From the NCBI GenBank assembly GCA_023404095.1, contig JAEYDD010000030.1:62001-126000 (forward strand): a stretch of DNA of 64,000 nt. The letters are read 5' to 3'. Source of the DNA: Pseudomonadota bacterium (GTDB lineage Bacteria > Pseudomonadota > Alphaproteobacteria > Rhizobiales > Rhizobiaceae). Position numbers and translations under genes: made by a program. Under the pieces are notes generated by a model. That model did no database searches and was not told where the DNA came from. It was given only the letters and a program-made list of their open reading frames with translations. Positions 1 through 9,557 of this stretch are shown piece by piece (the first letter of the stretch is position 1; each line of letters starts with the position of its first letter).

Positions 1-1266
1 CTTCAGCCCCTCGATCGACATCTTGCGGTCGTGGGGATCCTCCCAGTAGTTCGGATCGATCAGGGGGGCGGCTGCCGGATCGGCGGAGGCGAGCCGGACC
101 GTGCCGCGCGAACGCGGGTGCAGATAGGCGGAGTTCAGCGTCACGCCGGCGTTCTTCAGCCGCTCCACGCCCGCCTCGATGCCCGAACCCAAGCCGAGGT
201 GGAACTGGATGTCGGGCGAGCGGGCGTCCGGATCGGCATACCAGAAACCGCCCGTCTCGAAGAGCGAGGAGGCGACGGGGCCGGAACGGAACAGCACGTA
301 TTGCAAGCCCGCCCAGAGCGTGCGGTGGAGCTTCGCCACATTGTCATAGGTGTGGTCGCCGGTGCATTCGCAGATGACGAACAGGTCGAGATGATCCTGC
401 AGGTTGGAGCCGACGCCGGGCAGGTCGTGCTTCACCGGCACGCCGGCCGATTTGAGATGGTCGGCCGGGCCGATACCCGACTGCAGCAGGAGCTTCGGCG
501 AGCCGATGGCGCCGGAGGAGACCAGCACCTCGCGCTCCGCCCGCAACGTCTCCAGCCCGCGCGAGGTTGCGATCTCGACGCCGACGGCGCGGCTGCCTTC
601 GATGAGGATGCGGGTGACGCGAGCGCCGGTGCGGATGGTGAGGTCCTTCCGATCCTTGATCGGAGACAGATAGGCCAGCGAGGCCGAGGAACGGCGGCGG
701 TTGCGCTGCGTCAGCTGGTAGAAGCCGATGCCGGCCTGCTGGCGGCCGTTGAAGTCGTGGTTATACGGAATGCCGAGCTCCTGGCCGGCGCGGATGTAGG
801 CGTCGCAGATCGGCAGGCCGGAAACCGGCATCGAGACGCCGAGCGGGCCGCCATAGGCATGATAGTCGTCGGCGAAGCGCTGGTTGTCCTCCGCACGCTT
901 GAAATAGGGCAGAACCGAGCGGTAGTCCCAGCCCTCGCAGCCGTCTTCCGTTGCCCAGAGGTCGTAGTCGGCGGCGTTGCCGCGGGTATAGAGCTGCGCG
1001 TTGATCGACGAGCCGCCGCCGATCACCTTCGCCTGCGTATAGCGCAGCACGCGGCCCTTCATGTGCTTCTGCGGCACCGTCTCCCAGCCCCAGCTGGCGA
1101 CACCCTTGGTCATCTTGGCAAAGCCTGCCGGCATGTGGAACAGCGGGTTCCAGTCGCCGCCGCCGGCCTCCAGCAGCAGGACGCGCACCGTCGGATCTTG
1201 CGAGAGGCGGTTGGCCAGCACGCAGCCTGCGGGGCCGGCGCCGGTGATGATGTAGTCGTAAGCCAT
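1..1266 (-). CDS. GMC family oxidoreductase (choline dehydrogenase-like), 3' end outside window
   Basis: FAD-dependent alcohol/polyol dehydrogenase of the glucose-methanol-choline family. The N-terminus has the dinucleotide-binding motif ITGAGPAGCVLANRL, followed by a GMC signature (GGGSSINAQLYTRG) near residue 85 and a second one (SSGAIGSPKLLLQSG). It reads 422 codons from the ATG at 1266 to the window edge without a stop, so the C-terminal catalytic His/Asn region lies outside. An AGGAAA ribosome site sits about 7 bases before the ATG. It follows the SDR gene on the same strand, with a palindromic repeat in the 213-base spacer. The operon's sugar transporter suggests a carbohydrate-derived alcohol substrate rather than choline; that is inference. 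Confidence 0.88.
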   Translation of the reverse strand, partial: MAYDYIITGAGPAGCVLANRLSQDPTVRVLLLEAGGGDWNPLFHMPAGFAKMTKGVASWGWETVPQKHMKGRVLRYTQAKVIGGGSSINAQLYTRGNAADYDLWATEDGCEGWDYRSVLPYFKRAEDNQRFADDYHAYGGPLGVSMPVSGLPICDAYIRAGQELGIPYNHDFNGRQQAGIGFYQLTQRNRRRSSASLAYLSPIKDRKDLTIRTGARVTRILIEGSRAVGVEIATSRGLETLRAEREVLVSSGAIGSPKLLLQSGIGPADHLKSAGVPVKHDLPGVGSNLQDHLDLFVICECTGDHTYDNVAKLHRTLWAGLQYVLFRSGPVASSLFETGGFWYADPDARSPDIQFHLGLGSGIEAGVERLKNAGVTLNSAYLHPRSRGTVRLASADPAAAPLIDPNYWEDPHDRKMSIEGLK

Positions 1267-1365
1267 GCACGTTTCCTCGAGGATTCAAGCTGTTCGCGTG
1301 TTCAATTCTTTATGTGCCGGCGATGCTGCCTGGCGCCCGCTCATCCGCCGAGCACCCCGGCTGGT

Positions 1366-1421
1366 CCTTATCCGGCTGCCGCCACCCTCTGCCCGCTTGT
1401 GCGAGAGGGGCAGGGTGAGGG
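1366..1421. repeat. Copy A of dispersed intergenic palindromic repeat
   Basis: GC-rich imperfect inverted repeat in the spacer between the SDR and the truncated GMC gene. The left end reads CCTTATCCGGCTGCC and the right end CAGGGTGAGGG; inside, CACCCTCTGCCC pairs with GGGGCAGGGTG around a short loop. Related sequences lie at 6745-6852, 26870-26978, 39408-39446 and 47398-47546. It probably forms a hairpin in the operon mRNA. The rest of the 1267-1479 spacer shows nothing else recognisable. Confidence 0.7.
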
Positions 1422-1479
1422 CGAACTCATCACAAGACGGGACTGCGGGTGCCTCGGCAGCTGCGGCCGCTGCCGATCC

Positions 1480-2277
1480 TTACAGCCGCCCTATCGAGAG
1501 CCCTCCGTCCAGATCGATCACCGAGCCCGTGGCAAAGGCGAAGCGGCCTGTGGCAAGGGCAGCGACGGCCGCGCCGATATCCTCCGGTTCCCCCCAGCGC
1601 TTCATCGGCACCAGCCCGCCCGCGATCAGCGCGTCGTACTTGGCCGATACGCCTGCGGTCATTTCCGAGCGGATGATGCCGGGGCGGATCTCGAAGACGG
1701 CGATACCGGTTTCGGCCAGCCGCAGTGCCAGCCCCTGGCTGAAGGCTGCAAGCCCGGCCTTCGTCATGCAATAGTCGAGCCGCTCGGGCGAAGACAAAGA
1801 GGCCGAGACGGATGTGACGTTGACGATCGACCGCGGACGGGTGGCGGGCGCCGCGAGCATCGCGCGCAGGACGGCCTGCGTGAAGAAGACCGTGCCGCGC
1901 AGGTTGGTGGCGACTATCGTGTCGAAATTCTCAGGCTGGAGGTCGAGAAAGTCGCCACGCACCACCGAGGCGATGCCGGCGTTGTTGACCAGGCAATCGA
2001 TGTGGCCGAAAGCGTCGACAATTGCCTCGACTGTCTCTGCATGCCTCTCGACTGCGGCAAGGTCGGCTTGGAAATAGGCCGCCTTCGCGCCGGCTTCGCC
2101 GAGCATTGCGAGCACAGTGTCGGTGCTTTCGTCGGAGGCGCCGATGCCGGTGATTGCGATATCGAAGCCGTCCGCAGCAAGGGCCCGGGCAATGCCCAGC
2201 CCGATGCCGCGACGACCGCCGGTGACGATGGCGAGCGGGCGAGCTTTCCGATGACGGAGCGAGCGAAAGGATGTCAT
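1480..2277 (-). CDS. SDR family NAD(P)-dependent oxidoreductase
   Basis: Classical short-chain dehydrogenase of 265 residues, the normal family length. It has the cofactor motif VTGGRRGIGLG near the N-terminus, VNNAG, a catalytic serine in the VTSVSA strand and the YCMTK catalytic Tyr-Lys pair. The C-terminal region resembles 3-oxoacyl-ACP/sugar-alcohol dehydrogenases. The ATG at 2277 overlaps the stop of the upstream GMC gene by one base (TGATG), implying translational coupling. A TTG one codon earlier is possible but less likely. Probable role: a second oxidation or reduction step on the product of the neighbouring GMC enzymes. Substrate unknown. Confidence 0.88.
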   Translation of the reverse strand: MTSFRSLRHRKARPLAIVTGGRRGIGLGIARALAADGFDIAITGIGASDESTDTVLAMLGEAGAKAAYFQADLAAVERHAETVEAIVDAFGHIDCLVNNAGIASVVRGDFLDLQPENFDTIVATNLRGTVFFTQAVLRAMLAAPATRPRSIVNVTSVSASLSSPERLDYCMTKAGLAAFSQGLALRLAETGIAVFEIRPGIIRSEMTAGVSAKYDALIAGGLVPMKRWGEPEDIGAAVAALATGRFAFATGSVIDLDGGLSIGRL

Positions 2278-3785
2278 CAAGAAACAAGCTCCCTCGAGCG
2301 GATGTGGTCGGCGACGCGCAGCGCCTGGGCTGCGACCGTCAGCGCCGGATTGACCGCCGCCGAGGTCGGCAGGAAGGACGCATCGACGACAAAGAGGTTC
2401 GGATGGTCGAACGAGCGGCAGTAGACGTCGAGCGGCGCACTTGCCGGGTCATTGCCCAGGCGCACGGTGCCGCACTGGTGCGAGGGCGTGCGCTTGTCGA
2501 AGGCGCGCGACAGCACGATTGGAAAGCCCGCCTTCTTCAGGACTGCCTTCAGCTTCGCCACCAGCTCGAGGTGGGCGTCCCAGTTGGTGCGGGTCCATTT
2601 CAGCACGATCCGGTCGCCGTCGACGGTGATCCGGCTTTCGGGGTGGGGCAGGTCTTCGCTCATGGCATAGAAATCGACCGCATGCCGTGAGATCCGCTCC
2701 AGCAGCCATTCCGGGACCTTGGGCATGTTGGCCTTGAGGATCTTGCCCGAGACGCGGCCAAGAAGCTGGACATTGCCGAGCGGTGGCCCGCCAGCCCCAT
2801 TGGACAGGTAGAAATCGTTGAAACCGAACGTCTTCTGGTAGATCGAATTGTTCCGATAAGACGGAGAGAGCGCAATGACCGCGCTGGAATTGTGGTTCAT
2901 GAAGTTGCGCCCGACCTGGTCGGACGTGTTGGCGAGCCCGCGGGGATGGCTCTCGCTCGCTGAGCGCAGCAACAGCGCTGCGGACTGGACGGCGCCGGCG
3001 GACAGGATGACGAGCTTAGGCGAAAGGCTCGCCTCCACCCCGTCCCTGACATAGCGGATCTCGGAGATCGAGCGTCCGTCCGGGTCGGTCACGAGCCGTG
3101 TGACGCGGCTGCCGGTCTGCAGCGTCACGTTCTGGTGTCGCAAGGCCTGCGCAAGTGCTGCCGTCTCACCGTCCATCTTGCCGTCGTCGGCGTTCGGATG
3201 GGCGTCCCACGGTGTCTTCGCCTTCTTCAGCCAACGTTCGATGTCGATGCCCAGCGGCAGCGAATAGGGGTGTATGCCGGCTGCCTTCAGCCGCTTGCGC
3301 ACCAGCGCGATCGCCGGTTCGTCCCGGACCGGCGGAAAGGGATAGGCGGTCGAATGCGGCGGCTCGGTCGGATCCTCGTCCAGCGTTCCGCGAACCTGGT
3401 AGAGCTTTTCCGCAGCCGAATACCATGGCTCCAGTTCCTCATAGGGGAACGGCCATGCGGGCGAGACGCCCTCGCGGTGGCGCATTTCCAGAAAGTCCTC
3501 GCGGCGATAGCGCACGAGGACTGCGCCGAAGAACTTGGAATTGCCGCCGACATTATAGTAGTTGCCGGGGTTGAAGCCGGCGCCGTCGGCCTCGTACCAG
3601 GTCTCCTTCGGGCGGAAGTGGCCGCGCTGGAAGATGGCCCGCTGGTCGCGGTTCTCCGGCCGGTCCGCGATCCGCTCTCCGGCCTCGAGGATCAGGATGC
3701 GGGCGCCGCTCGGCGCAAGGCCGGCGGCGACGGTTGCTCCGCCGATGCCGGAGCCGATGATGACGATGTCTGGCTGCTCGCTCAT
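2277..3785 (-). CDS. GMC family oxidoreductase
   Basis: FAD-dependent oxidoreductase of 502 residues. It begins with the FAD-binding motif IIGSGIGGATVA and has a conserved C-terminal half with PSHQCGTVRLG (catalytic His region), NLFVVDASFLPTSAAVNP and the Asn-Pro pair typical of GMC enzymes. No signal peptide or Tat motif is visible, so it looks cytoplasmic. It lies 9 bases after the ABC ATPase gene and is coupled to the SDR, so the three are one transcript. This subgroup includes enzymes that oxidise sugars or glycosides. The link to the imported sugar is inferred from the operon, not from active-site comparison. Confidence 0.87.
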   Translation of the reverse strand: MSEQPDIVIIGSGIGGATVAAGLAPSGARILILEAGERIADRPENRDQRAIFQRGHFRPKETWYEADGAGFNPGNYYNVGGNSKFFGAVLVRYRREDFLEMRHREGVSPAWPFPYEELEPWYSAAEKLYQVRGTLDEDPTEPPHSTAYPFPPVRDEPAIALVRKRLKAAGIHPYSLPLGIDIERWLKKAKTPWDAHPNADDGKMDGETAALAQALRHQNVTLQTGSRVTRLVTDPDGRSISEIRYVRDGVEASLSPKLVILSAGAVQSAALLLRSASESHPRGLANTSDQVGRNFMNHNSSAVIALSPSYRNNSIYQKTFGFNDFYLSNGAGGPPLGNVQLLGRVSGKILKANMPKVPEWLLERISRHAVDFYAMSEDLPHPESRITVDGDRIVLKWTRTNWDAHLELVAKLKAVLKKAGFPIVLSRAFDKRTPSHQCGTVRLGNDPASAPLDVYCRSFDHPNLFVVDASFLPTSAAVNPALTVAAQALRVADHIRSRELVS

Positions 3786-3794
3786 CGTCTCGTC

Positions 3795-4910
<1,116 letters not shown>

Positions 4911-4915
4911 GGCGG

Positions 4916-5797
4916 TCATCCTTTCACGGCGCCGGACATCAGGCCGCGGACGAAGTAGCGGCCGGAGACGATGTAGACGATGAGGGTGGGGAGGGCTGCG
5001 AGGATCGCGCCCGCGAAGTGGACGTTGTATTCCTTCACGCCCGTCGACGAGGAGACGAGGTTGTTCAGCGCCACCGTCATCGGCGTGGAATAGGGGCCGG
5101 AGAAGGACGCGCCGAACAGGAAGTCGTTCCAGATGTTGGTGAACTGCCAGATGACCGAGACGACGATGATCGGCCCCGACGACGGCAGGAGGATGCGGCG
5201 GAAGATCTGGAAGAAGCTTGCGCCGTCGATCTGCGCTGCCCGCACCAGCTCGGTCGGGAAGTTTTCGTAGTAGTTGCGGAAATAAAGCGTCGTGAAGCCG
5301 ATGCCGTAGATCACGTGCACAAGGATCAGCCCCCAGATGGTGCCGGCGATGCCGAAGATACCGAGCATGCGCGCCATCGGGATCAGGACGATCTGGAAGG
5401 GGATGAAGCAGGACAGCAGCAGCAGCCCGAAGAAGATGTTCGAACCGCGGAACGGCCATTTCGTCAGGACATAACCGTTAAGCGCGCCGATGATGGTGGA
5501 GATCGCCACGGCCGGCACCACCATCAGGATCGAATTGATGAAGAAGGGGCGAAGGCCGGTCGGCTGCACGCCGATCTGCGCCGTCGACCAAGCCGACAGC
5601 CAGGGCTCGATGGTCCACACCTGCGGCAGGTTCAGCATGCCGCCCTGACGGATCTCGTCCAGCGGTTTCAGCGAGTTGACCACCATCACGTAGAGCGGCA
5701 GCAGGTAATAGACGGCGAAGATGATCAGTGCCGTATAGATCAGCACGCGCGTCAGGCGGCCGTGACTGATGACGTTTTCGGGGCTTGCAGCGCTCAT
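4916..5797 (-). CDS. Sugar ABC transporter permease (MalG type)
   Basis: Inner-membrane permease of 293 residues with about six hydrophobic segments. The EAA loop is visible as RAAQIDGASFFQIFRRILLP, which contacts the ATPase. It resembles GtsC/MalG-like CUT1 permeases. The start overlaps the upstream permease stop by ATGA, so the two are coupled. A shadow extension into the preceding gene is open in this frame but has no support. Substrate is probably a mono- or disaccharide, by analogy with the glucose-type binding protein of this operon. Confidence 0.92.
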   Translation of the reverse strand: MSAASPENVISHGRLTRVLIYTALIIFAVYYLLPLYVMVVNSLKPLDEIRQGGMLNLPQVWTIEPWLSAWSTAQIGVQPTGLRPFFINSILMVVPAVAISTIIGALNGYVLTKWPFRGSNIFFGLLLLSCFIPFQIVLIPMARMLGIFGIAGTIWGLILVHVIYGIGFTTLYFRNYYENFPTELVRAAQIDGASFFQIFRRILLPSSGPIIVVSVIWQFTNIWNDFLFGASFSGPYSTPMTVALNNLVSSSTGVKEYNVHFAGAILAALPTLIVYIVSGRYFVRGLMSGAVKG

Positions 5798-6675
5798 CGG
5801 CCCTTGCCTCCACGGATTTCGGAATAGAGATAGGGAACGATGATCGAGAAGATCATGATCAGCATGATGATCGCCGAGGATGCACCGATGCCCATCTGGT
5901 TGCGGGTGAAGGTGTAGGAATACATGAAGGTTGCCGGCAGTTCGGTCGCCTGGCCGGGCCCGCCGCCGGTCAAAGCGATGACCAAGTCGTAGGCCTTGAT
6001 TGCAAGATGGGCGAGGACGACGAAAGCGGAGAGGAAAATGGGCCGCATCAGCGGGATGATGATGCGGCGATAGACCGTCATCGTGGAGGCCCCGTCGATC
6101 TGGGCGGCCTTGATGATCTCGTTGTCGACCCCGCGCAGGCCGGCGAGGAACATTGCCATGACGAAGCCGGACGACTGCCAGACGGCGGCGATCACGACGC
6201 AGTAGATCGCGTAGTTGCGGTCCTTGATCCAGTTGAAGGAGAAGCTCTCCCAGCCCCAGAGATGCATGGTGTTCGCAAGGCCGATACCGGGGTCGAGGAA
6301 CCATTTCCAGGCCGTGCCTGTCACGATGAAGGACAGCGCCATCGGGTAGAGGTAGATCGGCCGCAGCAGGCCCTCGATGCGGATGCGCTGGTCGAGCAGG
6401 ATCGCGAGCCCGAGGCCTAGCACGCTGCAGATGACGATATACAGCGAGGCGAAGATCGCCAGGTTCGTGATCGCCCGCCACCAGTGCGGCAGCGACCACA
6501 GCCGTACATAGTTCTGCAGGCCGACGAAGTTGTAGGACGGCAGCATCTTGCTGTCCGTCAGCGACAGGAGCCCCGTATAGGCGATGAAGCCATAGACGAA
6601 TACCAGGACTATGAGGAAGCTGGGGGCCAGCACGAGCTTGGGAAGAAGCTCCTGCAGCCGCGAGCGGCTATCCAT
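5794..6675 (-). CDS. Sugar ABC transporter permease (MalF type)
   Basis: Inner-membrane permease of 293 residues, six predicted membrane segments, with an EAA loop (KAAQIDGASTMTVYRRIIIP). It pairs with the permease encoded at 4916-5797. I chose the ATG at 6675, before the conserved DSRSRLQELLPK start; an upstream TTG at 6720 would add 15 unconvincing residues. The ribosome site is weak (GGTGG). It is separated from the binding-protein gene by 200 bases that hold a palindromic repeat, an arrangement often seen where the binding protein must be made in excess. Confidence 0.92.
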   Translation of the reverse strand: MDSRSRLQELLPKLVLAPSFLIVLVFVYGFIAYTGLLSLTDSKMLPSYNFVGLQNYVRLWSLPHWWRAITNLAIFASLYIVICSVLGLGLAILLDQRIRIEGLLRPIYLYPMALSFIVTGTAWKWFLDPGIGLANTMHLWGWESFSFNWIKDRNYAIYCVVIAAVWQSSGFVMAMFLAGLRGVDNEIIKAAQIDGASTMTVYRRIIIPLMRPIFLSAFVVLAHLAIKAYDLVIALTGGGPGQATELPATFMYSYTFTRNQMGIGASSAIIMLIMIFSIIVPYLYSEIRGGKGR

Positions 6676-6744
6676 GATCGTTACCACCGTTGTTGTGCGG
6701 TCTTCTGGTTCAAGGGGCAAGTGCCTCGTCGTCGATGAAGAATG

Positions 6745-6852
6745 CCCCTCAGCTGCCTGCCGGCACCCTCTCCCCGCGGGCGGGGAGAAGGCCGATGCCG
6801 CGGCGTCTCCATTCCCTCTCCCCGCAAGCGGGGAGAGGGGCAGGGTTGAGGG
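6745..6852. repeat. Copy B of dispersed repeat, two hairpins
   Basis: A 108-base element with ends CCCCTCA and TTGAGGG. It contains two strong hairpins, CTCTCCCCGCGGGCGGGGAGA and CCTCTCCCCGCAAGCGGGGAG, separated by about 30 bases. It lies between the binding-protein stop (6876) and the first permease start (6675), like the REP sequences between malE and malF in enteric bacteria. A role in 3'-end protection or partial termination of the binding-protein mRNA is inferred. Confidence 0.75.
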
Positions 6853-6875
6853 ACCAGCAGCCCCTCCTCACGCGC

Positions 6876-8129
6876 CTACTTCGCGCCTTCGACGGCAGCG
6901 ACCAGTTCCTTGGTGGCTTCCTCGGAGGAAAGCTCGCCGTTGAACTGGCGAGTCACCACGTCGTAGATCGCGTTCTTGACGGCGGCCGGATTGGCATGGC
7001 CGTGCGCCATGGAACCGTAGAGCGTGCCGCTGGCATTGGCCTCGGCCAGGTCCTTGATGCCCTTCTTGCCGCAATCGTCGAAGTCGGTGTCCGGCACGTC
7101 GGTGCGGGCCGGGACCGAACCCTTGACCACGTTGAAGGCCGACTGGAAGGTCGGGCTTTCGATGGCAGAGGCCATGGCGAGCTGGGCGGGAACCTTGTCG
7201 GCTGCGACCTTGAACATGGCGAACTGGTCGGAGTTGAAGGTGACCGAGCCCTGGGTGCCGGGGAAGCGCATGCAGACGAAATCCGTGCCCGGCTTCTTGC
7301 CGGCCTTCAGGAATTCACCCTTGGCCCAGTCGCCCATGAACTGCAGGCCGGCCTTGTCCTCGATGACCATGGCCGAGGCGAGGTTCCAGTCGCGGCCGGA
7401 GAAGTTGTCGTCCACGTAGGAGCGCAGCTTCGTCATGCGGTCGAAGGCCTCCTTCATCTGGTCGCTGCCCAGCGTTTCCGGATCGAGATCGATGAAGGCC
7501 TTCTTGTAAAAATCGTTTCCGAGCGAGAGCACGACGGCGTCGAAGATCGTTGCATCCTGCCAGGGCTGGCCGCCATGGGCGACGGGTGTGATGCCCTGCG
7601 CCTTGAAGTTGTCGAGCAGCGCGATCAGTTCGTCCCAGTTCTGCGGCTCCTTGCCGCCGGCCTTGTCGAGGGCCGCCTTGTTGATCCACACCCAGTTGGT
7701 GGAGTGGACATTCACAGGGGCTGCGATCCAGTGGCCGTCATACTTGGAGAACTGCTGCAGGGCGCCGGGGACGACCTTGTCCCAGCCTTCCTTGGCGGCG
7801 ACGTCGTCGAGATTGCCGAGCGCGCCTTCCTTGGCCCAGTCGAGAATGTCGAAGCCCAGCATCTGCACCGCAGTCGGTGCGTTGCCGGCGGTGACGCGGG
7901 CGCGAAGCACGGTCATCGCCTCCGTGCCGCCGCCGCCTGCGACCGGCATGTCGGTCCAGGTGATGCCCTTGGATTCGAGATCCTTCTTCAAGACGTCAAG
8001 CGCGGCAGCCTCGCCGCCGGACGTCCACCAGTGCAGCACTTCCACGTTCTCCGCAGCGCGCGCGGATACGCCGCCGCCAAGGCTCATCATCACCGCGGCG
8101 ATCGCGGTCGTCGTTACAAACTTGCGCAT
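6876..8129 (-). CDS. Extracellular sugar-binding protein of CUT1 ABC transporter (GtsA-like)
   Basis: Periplasmic solute-binding protein, 417 residues. The Sec signal peptide (MRKFVTTTAIAAVMMSLGGG, cleavage near ARA-AEN) precedes a mature start NVEVLHWWTSGGEAAALDV, which closely resembles glucose/mannose-binding proteins of the GtsA type as I recall them. The start has a strong GGGAGGAAAT ribosome site. It is the first gene of the transporter operon and faces a divergent LacI regulator across a region with two operator-like palindromes. Glucose, mannose or a glucoside is a plausible ligand, but the binding residues were not aligned. Confidence 0.92.
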   Translation of the reverse strand: MRKFVTTTAIAAVMMSLGGGVSARAAENVEVLHWWTSGGEAAALDVLKKDLESKGITWTDMPVAGGGGTEAMTVLRARVTAGNAPTAVQMLGFDILDWAKEGALGNLDDVAAKEGWDKVVPGALQQFSKYDGHWIAAPVNVHSTNWVWINKAALDKAGGKEPQNWDELIALLDNFKAQGITPVAHGGQPWQDATIFDAVVLSLGNDFYKKAFIDLDPETLGSDQMKEAFDRMTKLRSYVDDNFSGRDWNLASAMVIEDKAGLQFMGDWAKGEFLKAGKKPGTDFVCMRFPGTQGSVTFNSDQFAMFKVAADKVPAQLAMASAIESPTFQSAFNVVKGSVPARTDVPDTDFDDCGKKGIKDLAEANASGTLYGSMAHGHANPAAVKNAIYDVVTRQFNGELSSEEATKELVAAVEGAK

Positions 8130-8460
8130 CGATTTCCTCCCGTTTGCAAGTTTCAAAGGCGAGATCCTCCTCCCGCCGTTCCTCATCGTCCCCCAACCCC
8201 GGGCGACAATTCTGGAGCTGCGGCGCGTGCCGCTGCTCAATTTAAAACGTTATAAATTCGACGAGTCAAGCGTATGGCCGACCACACCGCTTTTCCTCCG
8301 AAATCGCTAGTTTCCGGCGGGGAATCCGAATCTTTCCGCGAAAATTTTGCGTGCACCGCAACGTATGCGAGTTTAAAACGTTTGCATTGCACGATTGCAC
8401 CGGGCGGGTCGTCTTTGTAAGGTGCCGCCGAAATATCAACTTGAGCCAAAGACCGTTGCC
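8130..8460. promoter_or_regulatory. Divergent control region between ABC operon and LacI regulator
   Basis: 331 gene-free bases. Two LacI-type operator candidates share the core TTTAAAACGTT: one at 8240-8257 (ATTTAAAACGTTATAAAT, nearly perfect dyad) and one at 8371-8386 (GTTTAAAACGTTTGCA). Their centres lie about 131 bases apart, so a looped repressor is possible. The first is nearer the binding-protein gene and the second nearer the regulator gene. I could not place convincing -35/-10 boxes. Confidence 0.65.
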
Positions 8461-9513
8461 GTGCCCAGCCGACAGAAGCTTTCCGAAATCGACACTACCA
8501 GAACGGCCCAGCGCACCGGCAAGCCGACGCTGAAGACGATCGCCGACCTGACCGGCCTTGCGGTCACCACCGTGTCGCGGGCGCTCGGCAACGCGCCGCA
8601 GATCTCCGAGGCGACCCGCAAGCGCGTCCACGAAGTCGCAAGCGAGATCGGCTACCTGCCGGACCGTGCGGCCCAGCGCCTCAAGACGGGACGCACGAAC
8701 GTCATCTCGGTGCTGCTTGATCCGCATGAGGAGATCCTGGGCTTTGGAACCTCCGTCATCCACGGGCTGGCGCGCGCCCTGAAGGCCACGCCCTATCACC
8801 TGATCGTCACGCCCAACTTCGTCGAGGACAGCAGCGTCGAGGCTGTCAACTACATCATCCGCAACGGAATGGCCGATGGTCTGGTGCTGTCGCGCACCGA
8901 ACCTTTCGACCCGCGGGTGCGGCTGCTGCTCGAGCGTGATTTTCCCTTCGTGACGCATGGGCGGACGGAGTTCACGACGCCGCACGCCTATGTCGACTTC
9001 GACAATTTCGCCTTCGCCCACGAAGCCGTGCGCCGGCTCATCGCCAAGGGACGGCGGAAGGTGACGATCATTCCGCCACCGAAGCGGCTGACCTTCTGCC
9101 AGCACATGCTGCACGGCTTCATGACCGCTGTGCGCGAGGCCGGCATCGCCTTCGAGGTGCCGGAGGCGATCGACCTCGACTGTCCGGCCGATCAGATCCG
9201 CGACCACGTGCGCCGCCGCGGGGCGGATGCGGGTGCGCCGGACGGTCTCGTTTGTCCGGGCGAGGTCTCGGCGCTTGCAACCATCACCGGCATGAGCGAC
9301 CGGGGCATGACGCTCGGCGCCGAATACGACATCGTCGCCAAGCAGACCTCGCATCTTCTCACCCAGATCCAGCCCAAGGTCGAGACGATTTACGAGGACC
9401 TGACGGCGGCCGGCGAGGCGATGGGAACGCTGCTGTTGAGGCGCGTCGCCGGCGAGAACGTCGGCGACCTGCACATGCTTCAGGCGCCGCAACTGGGGTT
9501 TCCGGCGCCCTGA
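8461..9513 (+). CDS. LacI family transcriptional regulator
   Basis: Sugar-responsive repressor of about 350 residues: an N-terminal helix-turn-helix (PTLKTIADLTGLAVTTVSRA) followed by the hinge and a periplasmic-binding-protein-like effector domain. It is divergent from the CUT1 transporter operon and most likely controls it through the TTTAAAACGTT sites at 8240 and 8371. The start is uncertain: GTG at 8461 is used here, GTG at 8422 (363 residues) is also in frame, and neither has a strong ribosome site. It converges with the ALDH gene, 44 bases away. Confidence 0.9.
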   Translation: MPSRQKLSEIDTTRTAQRTGKPTLKTIADLTGLAVTTVSRALGNAPQISEATRKRVHEVASEIGYLPDRAAQRLKTGRTNVISVLLDPHEEILGFGTSVIHGLARALKATPYHLIVTPNFVEDSSVEAVNYIIRNGMADGLVLSRTEPFDPRVRLLLERDFPFVTHGRTEFTTPHAYVDFDNFAFAHEAVRRLIAKGRRKVTIIPPPKRLTFCQHMLHGFMTAVREAGIAFEVPEAIDLDCPADQIRDHVRRRGADAGAPDGLVCPGEVSALATITGMSDRGMTLGAEYDIVAKQTSHLLTQIQPKVETIYEDLTAAGEAMGTLLLRRVAGENVGDLHMLQAPQLGFPAP

Positions 9514-9557
9514 AGGGGCGCAGGCGCCTCCTGCGATCGGGGTCGGAGCGGCTGCGT

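Noticed and set aside
31..2424. A 797-residue open frame on the plus strand
   Set aside because: It lies antisense to three clear oxidoreductase genes, has no recognisable motif, and is explained by third-position GC bias.
9514..9557. CGCAGG/CCTGCG hairpin between lacI and the ALDH gene as a terminator
   Set aside because: The stem is short and no T run follows on either strand.
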